The notes beneath the pieces were generated by a model. It did no database searches, was not told where the DNA came from, and saw only the letters and a program-made list of their open reading frames with translations. Source: Bacteroidota bacterium (GTDB lineage Bacteria; Bacteroidota; Bacteroidia; Bacteroidales; GCA-2748055). Taken from it: a DNA stretch of 13,756 nucleotides. The stretch is taken from positions 1 to 13,756 of the forward strand of contig JAAEOI010000300.1 of the NCBI GenBank assembly GCA_024244665.1. Direction: 5' to 3'. Shown in pieces: positions 7,031 to 13,756 of the stretch (position 1 is its first letter; every line of letters starts with the position of its first letter). Position numbers and translations under genes: made by a program.

Positions 7031-9946
7031 ATGAAGAATTCCATAAGCAGTATAGTTTTGATCTTGTTGTGCATTTCATCTGCACAATCACAGTACCAAT
7101 ACGATAGAAGCCGGATTGAGAATATCCGCTGGACTCCCATTCCGGAGAAGGTTGCAGGACTGGACCGGCATATCCTGAGTCTGGATGGGAACTGGGACTT
7201 TTCTGCAGAACCCGAACAGGGATTTTACAAGAAAAGGCAAATTCAGAACTGGCCCACGATTGAAGTCCCCGGTGAGTGGGTCATGCAGGGACAGAGCGTT
7301 AAAGCAGACTCATATGCAGGCTATTTCAGAGGCTTTGAGGTTCCCGAATCATGGAAGGGCTACCGCATCATACTGAAATGCGAGGCTGTATACAGTGAAT
7401 GTAATATCTGGATAAATGGCAAAGAAACCGGCTCCCACCTGGGAGGCTTTACTCCCTTTGAATTTGATGTAACGGAAAGCATCCGTCCGGGAAAGAATAC
7501 CATTGCACTTGAGGTCAGAAGCGAAAGTCTGGCCGATACCCTATCAAGCGCCTCTAAATATGCCGTTCATCCCCTGGGTGGGATTACCCGCTCCATATCC
7601 ATACTGGCCCTCCCGGCTGTCAACCTTGCCTCATACCATGTGAATACCCAATTCGATGAAAAATTTGAGGATGCCGACTTGAATGTCGAAATCACACTGG
7701 CAAATCAGTCATCCAAAACCCAGGAGGTAAATCTTCAATTTGAGCTGAAAGACTCAAAGGGAAAGGCCGTAGTTTTTCAGGGAGAGGATACCCATCAACT
7801 TAAGCTGGGGAGAAGTGCAAACCAGATATTCAGCACTTCCTTTCATGTCGCTATGCCGCTGAAATGGGATTGTGAACACCCAAACCTGTACCACCTGGTA
7901 TGTAAGGTAAACATCGATGGCCGGGAGGTGAAAACTGTGAACAGAAGATTTGGTTTCAGGCAGGTTGATGTGAGGGGGAACCAGGTTTTCGTGAACAACC
8001 GGGTTGTCAAATTAAAGGGGGTCTGCAGGCATGAAGTGGATCCCCTTCGCGGACGTTCACTGACCGGCAATCAGTGGCACGAAGACGTGAAACTTTTCAA
8101 AGAGGGCAATGTAAATTACATCCGCACCTCGCACTACCCTCCCGATGAAGCCTTGCTGGAAGCCTGTGATGAACTGGGCATGTTTGTGGAGGAAGAAGCG
8201 CCTTTCTGCTGGGCAAAAAAGGACCAGGTAACAGATGATAATTACTACGAAGCCATTCTTCAACCCACTCTGGAAATGGTTGAACGAGACAAATCCCATC
8301 CTTCAGTGATCCAATGGTCCCTGGGCAATGAATCGCATCATTTTAATGAATTGTTTCAGGTTTCGGCTGACCTGGTTCAGGTAGCCGATCCTTCCCGTCC
8401 CCGCATATTCAGTGCCTGGAAGCCGGATGGAGATGAAGGGTATCTTGAAATCACGAATCACCATTATCCCGGACCCCAGGGAGCAACTACATACAAAGAC
8501 CACAAACGACCGATCACCTTTGACGAATACTGTCACCTGAATGCATACAACCGCTTTGAATTGATGACCGATCCCGGTTTGCGCGACGCCTGGGGCCGTG
8601 GATTAATGATGATGTGGGAAGAAATGCAAAAAACACCCGCTGTCCTGGGCGGTGCACTATGGGCGGGTATCGACGACTCATTTTTCTTACCATCCGGGGA
8701 AGCCGTGGGTTATGGCACATGGGGGCCCGTTGATGGCTGGCGGCGTAAAAAACCTGAGTTCTGGCACATGAAAAAGGTCTATTCCCCTGTAAAAATCGAA
8801 CTGCTTGCAGGTGAAAATAATGAGCCCGCAAAGCTTAAGATTGAAAACCGCTACCTATTCTCTGATTTAAGTGAGTGCAACATCAAGTGGAGCAACAATG
8901 GAGAACAGGGTGTATTGAGTGCTTCGGCACGACCGGGTGAAAGCAAAGTGGTGAGTTTGCCCTTTAATTGTGCAGAACTGGGCGAATTGAACATTGATGT
9001 ATTCAGGGACGGAGATGTTCCTGTGGATCAATACAGTTTCGATCTGACCTCTTCTGAAGTGGAATGGGAAATGGATCAGAATGCTGTGTTCAGCTGGAGT
9101 GAAAAGGGCGCGATCAGAATTGGGGAAAGCCAAAAGATCAAAGTCCAATTGTCAGGCAGTGAATTGATCATTTCCGATAAAAACGGAGGGGAGATCGTAA
9201 AGGGATTCCCGGGCCTGATGATCATTCCCCTGAACACAGAGGGCAGCGGAGGGCAGATGACTAAAGAAACACCCGGCTTTGAAATTTTCTCCCCATATGC
9301 TGCAAACAGGAAAATTGAGGGCGTCGCAGTGGAAACTTCAGATGCTGAAATCCGGATCTCCCTCACCGAATCGTACCGCGAGGCGATGGGAAATTCGCTT
9401 ATCCGTATCGATGCAAACGGGAATATAAGCGTCGACTACAACTATGTGATCCGGGAAGAACTTAACCCGCGCCAGTGGGGAATGGCTTTCAGTCTATCTG
9501 AAAACATGCGGGTGCTGAATTGGAAAAAGAGAGGACTGTGGTCGGTCTATCCCGATGATCATATTGGAAGAAACGATGGTAAGGCTCGCCTGTTTTATGA
9601 TCACTCAAACAGCGGACTGGCAGGTCCCGGGGCCAAACCCGGCTGGACCTGGAACGAAGATCAGACCCAGTACGGATCCAACGATTTCCGCTCCACAAAA
9701 AGGAATATACTCAAAGCATCCCTTATGAATGACAAAGGCACAGGTATCACCGTTCACTCGGGCGGACTGCAACATATCCGCAGCTGGTATCATCAGGATG
9801 CGGTTCATCTCCTGGTGGCCAAGTACGATAATCCGGGAGCTGAACGCTTCTTCCGAAGCCATGCAAAGCATTGGGACAAGCCCTTAAAAGCCGGTGATAA
9901 GATAGAGGGAAGCATTCATCTTAAGATTGTGAATACAAAACTCTAA
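7031..9946 (+). CDS. GH2 beta-galactosidase-like glycoside hydrolase
   Basis: Retaining exo-glycosidase of family GH2 (971 aa), probably periplasmic. Residues 1 to about 21 are a signal peptide (ends SAQSQ). About 45-195 is the sugar-binding jelly roll (SLDGNWDF; CNIWINGKETGSHLGGFTPF). About 205-308 is an Ig-like sandwich, and about 309-592 the TIM barrel: GVCRHE (330-335), RTSHYPP (365-371), the acid/base E434 in SLGNES, the nucleophile E499 in ITFDEYCH, then GALWAGIDDSF and WGPVDGWRRKKPE. About 595-971 is a long C-terminal region reminiscent of the LacZ C-terminal domains (YGSNDFRSTKRN). Architecture and length fit LacZ-like members better than beta-glucuronidases or mannosidases, but GH2 specificity cannot be settled by motif. 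The ATG is supported by the signal peptide; the 69-bp spacer upstream is A/T-rich near the start and has no Shine-Dalgarno motif. It is the last gene of the first block. Confidence 0.94.
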   Translation: MKNSISSIVLILLCISSAQSQYQYDRSRIENIRWTPIPEKVAGLDRHILSLDGNWDFSAEPEQGFYKKRQIQNWPTIEVPGEWVMQGQSVKADSYAGYFRGFEVPESWKGYRIILKCEAVYSECNIWINGKETGSHLGGFTPFEFDVTESIRPGKNTIALEVRSESLADTLSSASKYAVHPLGGITRSISILALPAVNLASYHVNTQFDEKFEDADLNVEITLANQSSKTQEVNLQFELKDSKGKAVVFQGEDTHQLKLGRSANQIFSTSFHVAMPLKWDCEHPNLYHLVCKVNIDGREVKTVNRRFGFRQVDVRGNQVFVNNRVVKLKGVCRHEVDPLRGRSLTGNQWHEDVKLFKEGNVNYIRTSHYPPDEALLEACDELGMFVEEEAPFCWAKKDQVTDDNYYEAILQPTLEMVERDKSHPSVIQWSLGNESHHFNELFQVSADLVQVADPSRPRIFSAWKPDGDEGYLEITNHHYPGPQGATTYKDHKRPITFDEYCHLNAYNRFELMTDPGLRDAWGRGLMMMWEEMQKTPAVLGGALWAGIDDSFFLPSGEAVGYGTWGPVDGWRRKKPEFWHMKKVYSPVKIELLAGENNEPAKLKIENRYLFSDLSECNIKWSNNGEQGVLSASARPGESKVVSLPFNCAELGELNIDVFRDGDVPVDQYSFDLTSSEVEWEMDQNAVFSWSEKGAIRIGESQKIKVQLSGSELIISDKNGGEIVKGFPGLMIIPLNTEGSGGQMTKETPGFEIFSPYAANRKIEGVAVETSDAEIRISLTESYREAMGNSLIRIDANGNISVDYNYVIREELNPRQWGMAFSLSENMRVLNWKKRGLWSVYPDDHIGRNDGKARLFYDHSNSGLAGPGAKPGWTWNEDQTQYGSNDFRSTKRNILKASLMNDKGTGITVHSGGLQHIRSWYHQDAVHLLVAKYDNPGAERFFRSHAKHWDKPLKAGDKIEGSIHLKIVNTKL

Positions 9947-10063
9947 ATACAACTATGCGAATGAAGTGTGAATTCTTTACTCAGGTAACTGAAGCAAGTC
10001 TTCGTTCAGATTGTTTACACCTATTGCTTTATTATCCATATCCCGGATCTGGCAAACAGTTAT

Positions 10064-10095
10064 CCTGGTATTTTAAAATATCAGGTTTAAATTTT
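10064..10095 (+). terminator. Hairpin plus T-rich run, possible terminator of the first block
   Basis: Bases 10064-10085 form a 22-bp palindrome whose only irregular pair is a G-T, which would be G-U in RNA. The arms CCTGGTA and TATCAGG enclose an A/T-rich centre and are followed by TTTAAATTTT. It lies about 120 bp after the GH2 stop, which fits a factor-independent terminator. The T run is interrupted and much of the stem is A-U, so it could instead be a protein-binding palindrome. Confidence 0.42.
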
Positions 10096-10127
10096 CAAGG
10101 TTAGATGTACAATAGTTTATTGCATAA

Positions 10128-10310
10128 AAAACGTCGGAATCAGATCCTTCCCTCGAAGAGGGCTTTGTTAATCCGACCTCGGAATACGGTCCGCGTCAAC
10201 AGATAACGTTATCCATCTTATATCAAGCAGGATCCATTATCGGTTCAATTTTACCTGGTAGAAAATTTGCAGCTGCATTATATTATCAAAATAGACAGGA
10301 AGATGTTTAA
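10128..10310 (+). pseudogene. Possible remnant of a glycoside hydrolase N-terminus (GH106-like)
   Basis: The frame running from a TAA at 10125 to the TAA at 10308 has no ATG, but it encodes SLEEGFVNPTSEYGPR at about 10149-10196. This resembles the short segment of the form GF-x-NPP-x-x-x-x-PR that precedes the WWHWMNGN motif in many Bacteroidota GH106-like glycosidases. The tryptophan motif is absent: after PR the sequence turns A/T-rich (35%, then 27% GC per 60-bp line) and no longer resembles that family. The GC-rich island of 55% in an A/T-rich gap supports a decayed coding fragment. I see no signal peptide or start. The match is from memory of the family pattern and is short, so coincidence is possible. 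Confidence 0.3.
10202..10213. promoter_or_regulatory. 12-bp perfect palindrome, possible operator
   Basis: GATAACGTTATC reads the same on both strands. It lies 160 bp before the start of gene 5, in the only long gap of the window, where a regulator of genes 5-7 could bind. A second perfect palindrome, TGCAGCTGCA, is at 10268-10277. About three 12-bp palindromes are expected by chance in a window this size, so the evidence is mainly position. Confidence 0.2.
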
Positions 10311-10372
10311 TATAGCATATTACCTGTTGTGTATAATTACTAAAGTTTCGAAGTTCACTTAAATATTTAGAC

Positions 10373-11557
10373 GTGAAAAATATATTATTATTATTGGTTT
10401 CGATTTTAGGAACAATACACCTGCCTGCTCAGGACGTATTCCCTTTATGGGATTCAAAAGAAGAAATGCCTGAAATAAAAGATATTCCGATTATTGAAAA
10501 CGTTGAATTCTCTATAATAAAACCGTATGAATTTGATATAGATGGTTATCGGTTTTTACATGGGGTTGCCGTAATATGGCATAAGGATAAACTTTATGCT
10601 TCATTTGGACACAACAAGAATGGAGAAAATACAGTAACAGAGGAAGCTAATTATCGCGTTAGTGAGGATGGAGGCAAAACCTGGGGGCCCATAAAAAAAA
10701 TAGGTGGAGGAGGAAAAGTAGCCATTAGTCACGGTGAATTTATCTCTTACCAGGGCAAGCTATGGGCTTTCCAATCTGAATATGATGGAATTATGGAAAA
10801 CCTTCGCATGCGCGCTTTTCTGCTAAATGAAAAAATGGACAAATGGGAGGACAAAGGAATTGTAGCAAGAAATAATTTTTGGGCAACTGCCGCTCCTGAG
10901 AAAATGGAAAACGGCAACTGGATCATGTCAGGTGTACAGGTAAACCAAACCAGGGCCGGATACAATCCTCCGGCTGTTGCGATTAGCCATGGCGATAATT
11001 TTACCAAGTGGGATGTGATAGTTATTCCTATGAAAACTGAGGGCGTTTGGGGTGAAAGCTCAGTAATGGTTAATGGTTCCGATATTGTTAATGTTGCTCG
11101 CTGGGGAAAACAATCCATGGCACTGGGGTCAGAAAGCAATGATTATGGCCAAACCTGGACACAACTTGAACCCAGTAACCTGCATATGACAAAGTCAAAA
11201 CCTTTTACAGGGCAATTGAGTAGCGGTGAATATTATCTGATTGGGACCACTTTTAAGGGCGTTCGTAATACGCGCAGTCCTTTGACAATTGCGCTTAGCC
11301 GTCCTGATGAAATGGTTTATTCAAGAATTTTTATTATTCGCCATGCCGAATTTCCCGAAGGATCCGGAGAATCGCATCCAAAAGCAAGTTTAGCTTATCC
11401 TCATGCTTGCGAGTACAAAGGAAAATTATATGTTGGGTACTCAAATAGTGGTGGAAATGTTGGACGTGCCCCTGGTGAAGGTCGGGAATTATGGAATAAC
11501 AATAGTGCTGAATTAGCAATAATTCCAATCGAGAAGATAACATCGTACAAAAAATAA
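10373..11557 (+). CDS. Sialidase-like BNR/Asp-box propeller protein (GH33-type fold)
   Basis: Exported protein of 394 aa with a sialidase-superfamily six-bladed propeller. The start is GTG: an in-frame stop lies at 10334, no ATG intervenes, and the GTG opens a clean signal peptide (ILLLLVSILGTIHLPAQ). Two Asp boxes are clear: SEDGGKTW (97-104) and SNDYGQTW (255-262). Residues placed as in sialidases include E228 in VWGESSV, R243 in NVARWG, R298 or R301 in GVRNTRSP, and a late strand YKGKLYVGYSNSG. I do not see the N-terminal FRIP motif of classical sialidases, so true exo-sialidase activity is uncertain. Many homologues in Bacteroidota glycan loci are annotated only as sialidase family or exo-alpha-sialidase. 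It begins the second block, and its stop is 52 bp before gene 6. Fold is confident; substrate is not. Confidence 0.82.
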   Translation: MKNILLLLVSILGTIHLPAQDVFPLWDSKEEMPEIKDIPIIENVEFSIIKPYEFDIDGYRFLHGVAVIWHKDKLYASFGHNKNGENTVTEEANYRVSEDGGKTWGPIKKIGGGGKVAISHGEFISYQGKLWAFQSEYDGIMENLRMRAFLLNEKMDKWEDKGIVARNNFWATAAPEKMENGNWIMSGVQVNQTRAGYNPPAVAISHGDNFTKWDVIVIPMKTEGVWGESSVMVNGSDIVNVARWGKQSMALGSESNDYGQTWTQLEPSNLHMTKSKPFTGQLSSGEYYLIGTTFKGVRNTRSPLTIALSRPDEMVYSRIFIIRHAEFPEGSGESHPKASLAYPHACEYKGKLYVGYSNSGGNVGRAPGEGRELWNNNSAELAIIPIEKITSYKK

Positions 11558-11609
11558 TCCGGGATCTTAAAATTCTGACAAATCAAAGAAACACTAAACA
11601 TACCACGCA

Positions 11610-13064
11610 ATGAAAAAAACAACTACAGCCTTCATACTGACAATCCTGCTATTGTTTCAGCTCTCTGGGTGTAAGAACAATAGAACGGTTATTGACTTTG
11701 ACACTTTGAAAGAAATAGAGGCTAAACTCTCTCAAAATCTCAACAATTCAAAGGAGAAGCCAGATATTAAACTTGACAGAATGTTTTTCCAATCACCCAA
11801 AACCCGAATGTGGGATACCTGGCTCTATTATGAGAATGGGAAGTACCATTTATTTTGGCTGGACGGACATGGTATTCATTGGGATAGTCATGTAAAAGCG
11901 ACTTCAGATAATGGCGTTGATTGGTATTATCATGGCCCGATACACGAAAAACCGGATAGCATCCAATGGACGGGAACAGGACACACATGGAAAGCAGCTG
12001 ATTTTGAAAACAATCATTTGTACATTACAAATTATTCAGAATGTAAAACAGGAACTGTAAATCAAAGTATACAATTTATAGTTTCTAAAGACCTGGAAAA
12101 CTGGGTAAAAGTCGATGAGAGATTCAGATTCAAAGAAGACCCCCGTTGGTATATGGATAAAGACGGTCGTTGGGATTGCATAGATGTTGTGAAACGAGAT
12201 AGTGGAGGGTATTACGGATATTGGACAGCAACACCTAACCGTGAAATAGTACCCGGAGCTATGGTAGGTTTTGGTAAATCAGAAAATGGCCTTGAGTGGG
12301 AGGCCTTAAAACCACCCGTTGTAAATTTTGACAGAAAGCATAGAGTAGAGCTAGGTGGAGTGCACAAGCTAAAGGGCAAATATTATATGCTGCTCAGTGA
12401 GGGAATCGTTTGTGTCGCAGACTCGCCATTCGGCCCATTCGATCCTCAGAAAATTAATACCAACATGTTTGGAGGCACGATGTACTTTCCAAGATTTTTT
12501 CACAATCATCCCGATGGTTTAATGGTAAATTACCATATGACAAGAGGAACCATAAATATGGCTCCGCTTAAACTTGCAGAAGTTGGAGATGATGGGATCA
12601 TGAGAGCATTATGGTGGAATGGCAATGAACAGCTTAAAAAGCAATCCATTGATTTTAATTTTGATGAAGAAGCAAGGGATGGCATACAATATATCAAAAA
12701 TACATTTTCCGAAAATGCAGGCACTATCGTTGAGGGAGTGGTAGATGCCACTGAGGAGAACAGTAATTCTAAAATTTTCCTGGAAGACAGTACTGGAAGT
12801 GTTTACCAGATAGAATTCAAGGGAAGTAAGGTTATATATGCATTTAAGGAGAAAGGTAAGAGTGAAATAAAGGAAATTGCAGTTAATGACAGAGGGATGA
12901 AATTTGGGAATAAAACACAATTCAGAATATTGCTAAAAGATGATTGTATCGAAAGTTATTGTAACAACTATCTTATGACAATAAACAGAATTCCAAAATG
13001 GAACGGAAAAATAGGAGTTGCTTCGACAGAGCCAACATTGACGATAGAAAGAATATATAATTAG
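11610..13064 (+). CDS. Lipoprotein, GH43/GH32-like five-bladed propeller glycosidase
   Basis: A lipoprotein of 484 aa. A hydrophobic stretch (AFILTILLLFQ) leads to the lipobox LSGC with the acylated cysteine at C21, so it is membrane-anchored. About 55-345 resembles the five-bladed propeller of the GH32/GH43/GH62/GH68 group, with repeated blade strands such as YYENGKYHLFW, HVKATSDNGVDW and LKGKYYMLLSEG. Candidate catalytic acids, placed only by analogy, are D69 in MWDTW, D192 in WDCIDVV and E247 in VELGGVHKL. About 355-484 is a beta-sandwich resembling the C-terminal domain of GH32 enzymes (SKIFLEDSTGSVYQIEF; IESYCNNYLMTINR). I cannot assign a numbered family, and the classic GH43 and GH32 signatures are not clear, so this may be a divergent or new subgroup. 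The 52-bp spacer after gene 5 shows no terminator, and the stop directly abuts the next ATG. The gene is A/T-rich (a sampled line is 33% GC). Confidence 0.72.
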   Translation: MKKTTTAFILTILLLFQLSGCKNNRTVIDFDTLKEIEAKLSQNLNNSKEKPDIKLDRMFFQSPKTRMWDTWLYYENGKYHLFWLDGHGIHWDSHVKATSDNGVDWYYHGPIHEKPDSIQWTGTGHTWKAADFENNHLYITNYSECKTGTVNQSIQFIVSKDLENWVKVDERFRFKEDPRWYMDKDGRWDCIDVVKRDSGGYYGYWTATPNREIVPGAMVGFGKSENGLEWEALKPPVVNFDRKHRVELGGVHKLKGKYYMLLSEGIVCVADSPFGPFDPQKINTNMFGGTMYFPRFFHNHPDGLMVNYHMTRGTINMAPLKLAEVGDDGIMRALWWNGNEQLKKQSIDFNFDEEARDGIQYIKNTFSENAGTIVEGVVDATEENSNSKIFLEDSTGSVYQIEFKGSKVIYAFKEKGKSEIKEIAVNDRGMKFGNKTQFRILLKDDCIESYCNNYLMTINRIPKWNGKIGVASTEPTLTIERIYN

Positions 13065-13756
13065 ATGAGGAAAAATAGCCCAATAAAAACACTATCACTC
13101 CTATTCATATTCCAAGTAGCTTTTAGTAACTGTTTTGGCCAGCAAACACCCCCGATGGGATGGAACTCATGGAATGAATTTAGAGTTCATGTATCGGAAG
13201 TCCTGATCAGGGAAGTATGCGATTCAATGAAAGCCAAAAAACTGGATAATTGCGGGTATAAATACATTGTAATTGATGATGGATGGCAGGCAAAAGAGCT
13301 GGGGGAAAATGGTATGCTGGAAGCTTCTCCTGAGAAATTTCCAGCCGGAATGCTCACACTTTCAAATTACCTTAACTGCAAAGGATTTGAGTTAGGAATC
13401 TATTCAAGCCCCAACATTCGGACCTGCGCCGACTTCCCTGGAAGCCTGGGGCTGGAAACAAAGCATGCCGGGCAATTTGCCCAATGGGGAGCCAAATTCC
13501 TGAAATACGATTATTGCCCTACCAGGAATGGAGAACAGGGGATTTCGCCGGATACAATCCTGGCTCGCCTGGAAAGCATGAAGAGCGCCCTGGATGAGGC
13601 GGATACTGACATTATTTATGCCATTTGTGAAAAAGGCTGGTATGGTGGCCAGATTAAAAATGCCAGGAAATTCAGAACGCAAAGAAGCATAAACAGTGAA
13701 AACAGATATGAATTGTTTGAGTGGGCACCTGCGCTTGGGACCATGTGGAGAACCAC
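13065..13756 (+). CDS. GH27 alpha-galactosidase (3' partial)
   Basis: The ATG at 13065 follows the TAG of gene 6 (13062-13064) with no gap, and the frame stays open to the window end (230 complete codons). Residues 1 to about 26 are a signal peptide ending CFGQQ. The mature part starts with PPMGWNSWN, the typical GH27/GH36-clan opening. Next come YIVIDDGWQ (67-75), a FPAGMLTLSNYL segment, GFELGIYSSP, and the nucleophile D149 in LKYDYC. The family then normally has a C-[EN]-WG stretch and WRTT-x-D carrying the acid/base Asp. Here ICE is followed by about 30 extra residues (190-219) before WAPALGTMWRTT; the acid/base Asp is expected just past the window end. GH27 enzymes release terminal alpha-galactose (some members alpha-GalNAc or beta-arabinopyranose). 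Most likely cotranscribed and translationally coupled with gene 6. Family confident; specificity open. Confidence 0.92.
   Translation, partial: MRKNSPIKTLSLLFIFQVAFSNCFGQQTPPMGWNSWNEFRVHVSEVLIREVCDSMKAKKLDNCGYKYIVIDDGWQAKELGENGMLEASPEKFPAGMLTLSNYLNCKGFELGIYSSPNIRTCADFPGSLGLETKHAGQFAQWGAKFLKYDYCPTRNGEQGISPDTILARLESMKSALDEADTDIIYAICEKGWYGGQIKNARKFRTQRSINSENRYELFEWAPALGTMWRT

Larger units (their letters stand above)
9947..10372 (+). other. 426-bp gap between the two gene blocks
   Basis: No intact gene is seen here. The gap is mostly A/T-rich, apart from a 60-bp stretch at 10141-10200 that is 55% GC (33 of 60). It contains a hairpin followed by a T-rich run (10064-10095), a probable glycosidase remnant (10128-10310), two perfect palindromes (10202-10213 and 10268-10277) and a weaker interrupted palindrome (9989-10009). 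I could not find a convincing Bacteroidota promoter (TTG, about 19 bp, then TAnnTTTG) before the start at 10373, although this is the natural place for a promoter of genes 5-7. Confidence 0.7.

Noticed and set aside
9955..10104. Small frame of 49 codons after the GH2 gene
   Set aside because: No recognisable motif, signal peptide or ribosome site, and it runs through the candidate terminator hairpin. Length is within chance for A/T-rich DNA.
10327..10350. Promoter for gene 5 (TTG at 10327 and TAAAGTTT at 10341)
   Set aside because: Only about 11 bp separate the two elements, where about 19 are expected, and the second lacks the final TTTG.
13404..13682. Minus-strand open frame of 92 codons near the right end
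   Set aside because: It is antisense to the conserved GH27 catalytic region and has no features of its own.
1..13756. CRISPR arrays, tRNA or rRNA genes, insertion sequences, phage or defence genes
   Set aside because: No regularly spaced repeats, cloverleaf-like segments, transposase motifs or defence domains were seen on either strand.

Overview
The window looks like part of a carbohydrate-degradation locus from a member of the Bacteroidota. It holds seven genes, all on the + strand, and the first and last run off the window ends. The phylum call rests on three things. The first protein ends in a type IX secretion (Por) sorting domain, which is essentially restricted to this phylum. One gene encodes a lipoprotein with a clear lipobox. 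Most starts are preceded by A/T-rich sequence rather than a Shine-Dalgarno motif. An environmental or marine lineage is plausible but is only inference.

Layout. Positions 1-9946 form a tight block of four genes: (1) the 3' part of a very large secreted protein, probably a glycoside hydrolase, with long beta-sandwich tails and a T9SS signal; (2) a GH20 beta-N-acetylhexosaminidase overlapping gene 1 by 4 bp (ATGA); (3) an alpha/beta-hydrolase esterase of the acetylxylan-esterase/dienelactone-hydrolase type with an extra C-terminal beta domain; (4) a GH2 beta-galactosidase-like enzyme. Positions 9947-10372 are a 426-bp gap. It contains a hairpin that could terminate the first block, a short GC-rich stretch that reads like the broken N-terminus of another glycosidase, and two perfect palindromes that could be operators. 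Positions 10373-13756 form a second block of three genes: (5) a BNR/Asp-box sialidase-like propeller; (6) a lipoprotein with a GH43/GH32-like five-bladed propeller; (7) the 5' part of a GH27 alpha-galactosidase whose ATG directly follows the stop of gene 6.

How they fit together. All complete proteins carry export signals. Gene 1 would act outside the cell or at its surface, gene 6 is membrane-anchored, and the others are probably periplasmic. GH20, GH2, GH27, a sialidase-like enzyme, a GH43/32-like enzyme and an esterase together suggest stepwise removal of acyl groups and of HexNAc, beta-Gal (or related) and alpha-Gal residues from a complex heteroglycan. The exact substrate cannot be read from the sequence. 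No SusC/SusD pair, sulfatase, sensor or regulator is present, so any transporter or regulator lies outside.

Base composition is uneven. Sampled 60-bp lines are about 42% GC in gene 1, 52-60% in the middle of gene 2, about 58% in gene 3, 48% in gene 4 and 33-43% in genes 5-6. This suggests the locus was assembled from pieces of different origin. I see no CRISPR, tRNA, rRNA, transposase or phage gene. The main novelty candidates are the unassigned enzyme domain of gene 1, the paired propeller enzymes of genes 5-6, a 30-residue in-frame insert in the GH27 gene, and the remnant in the gap. I found no clearly new non-CAZyme system.
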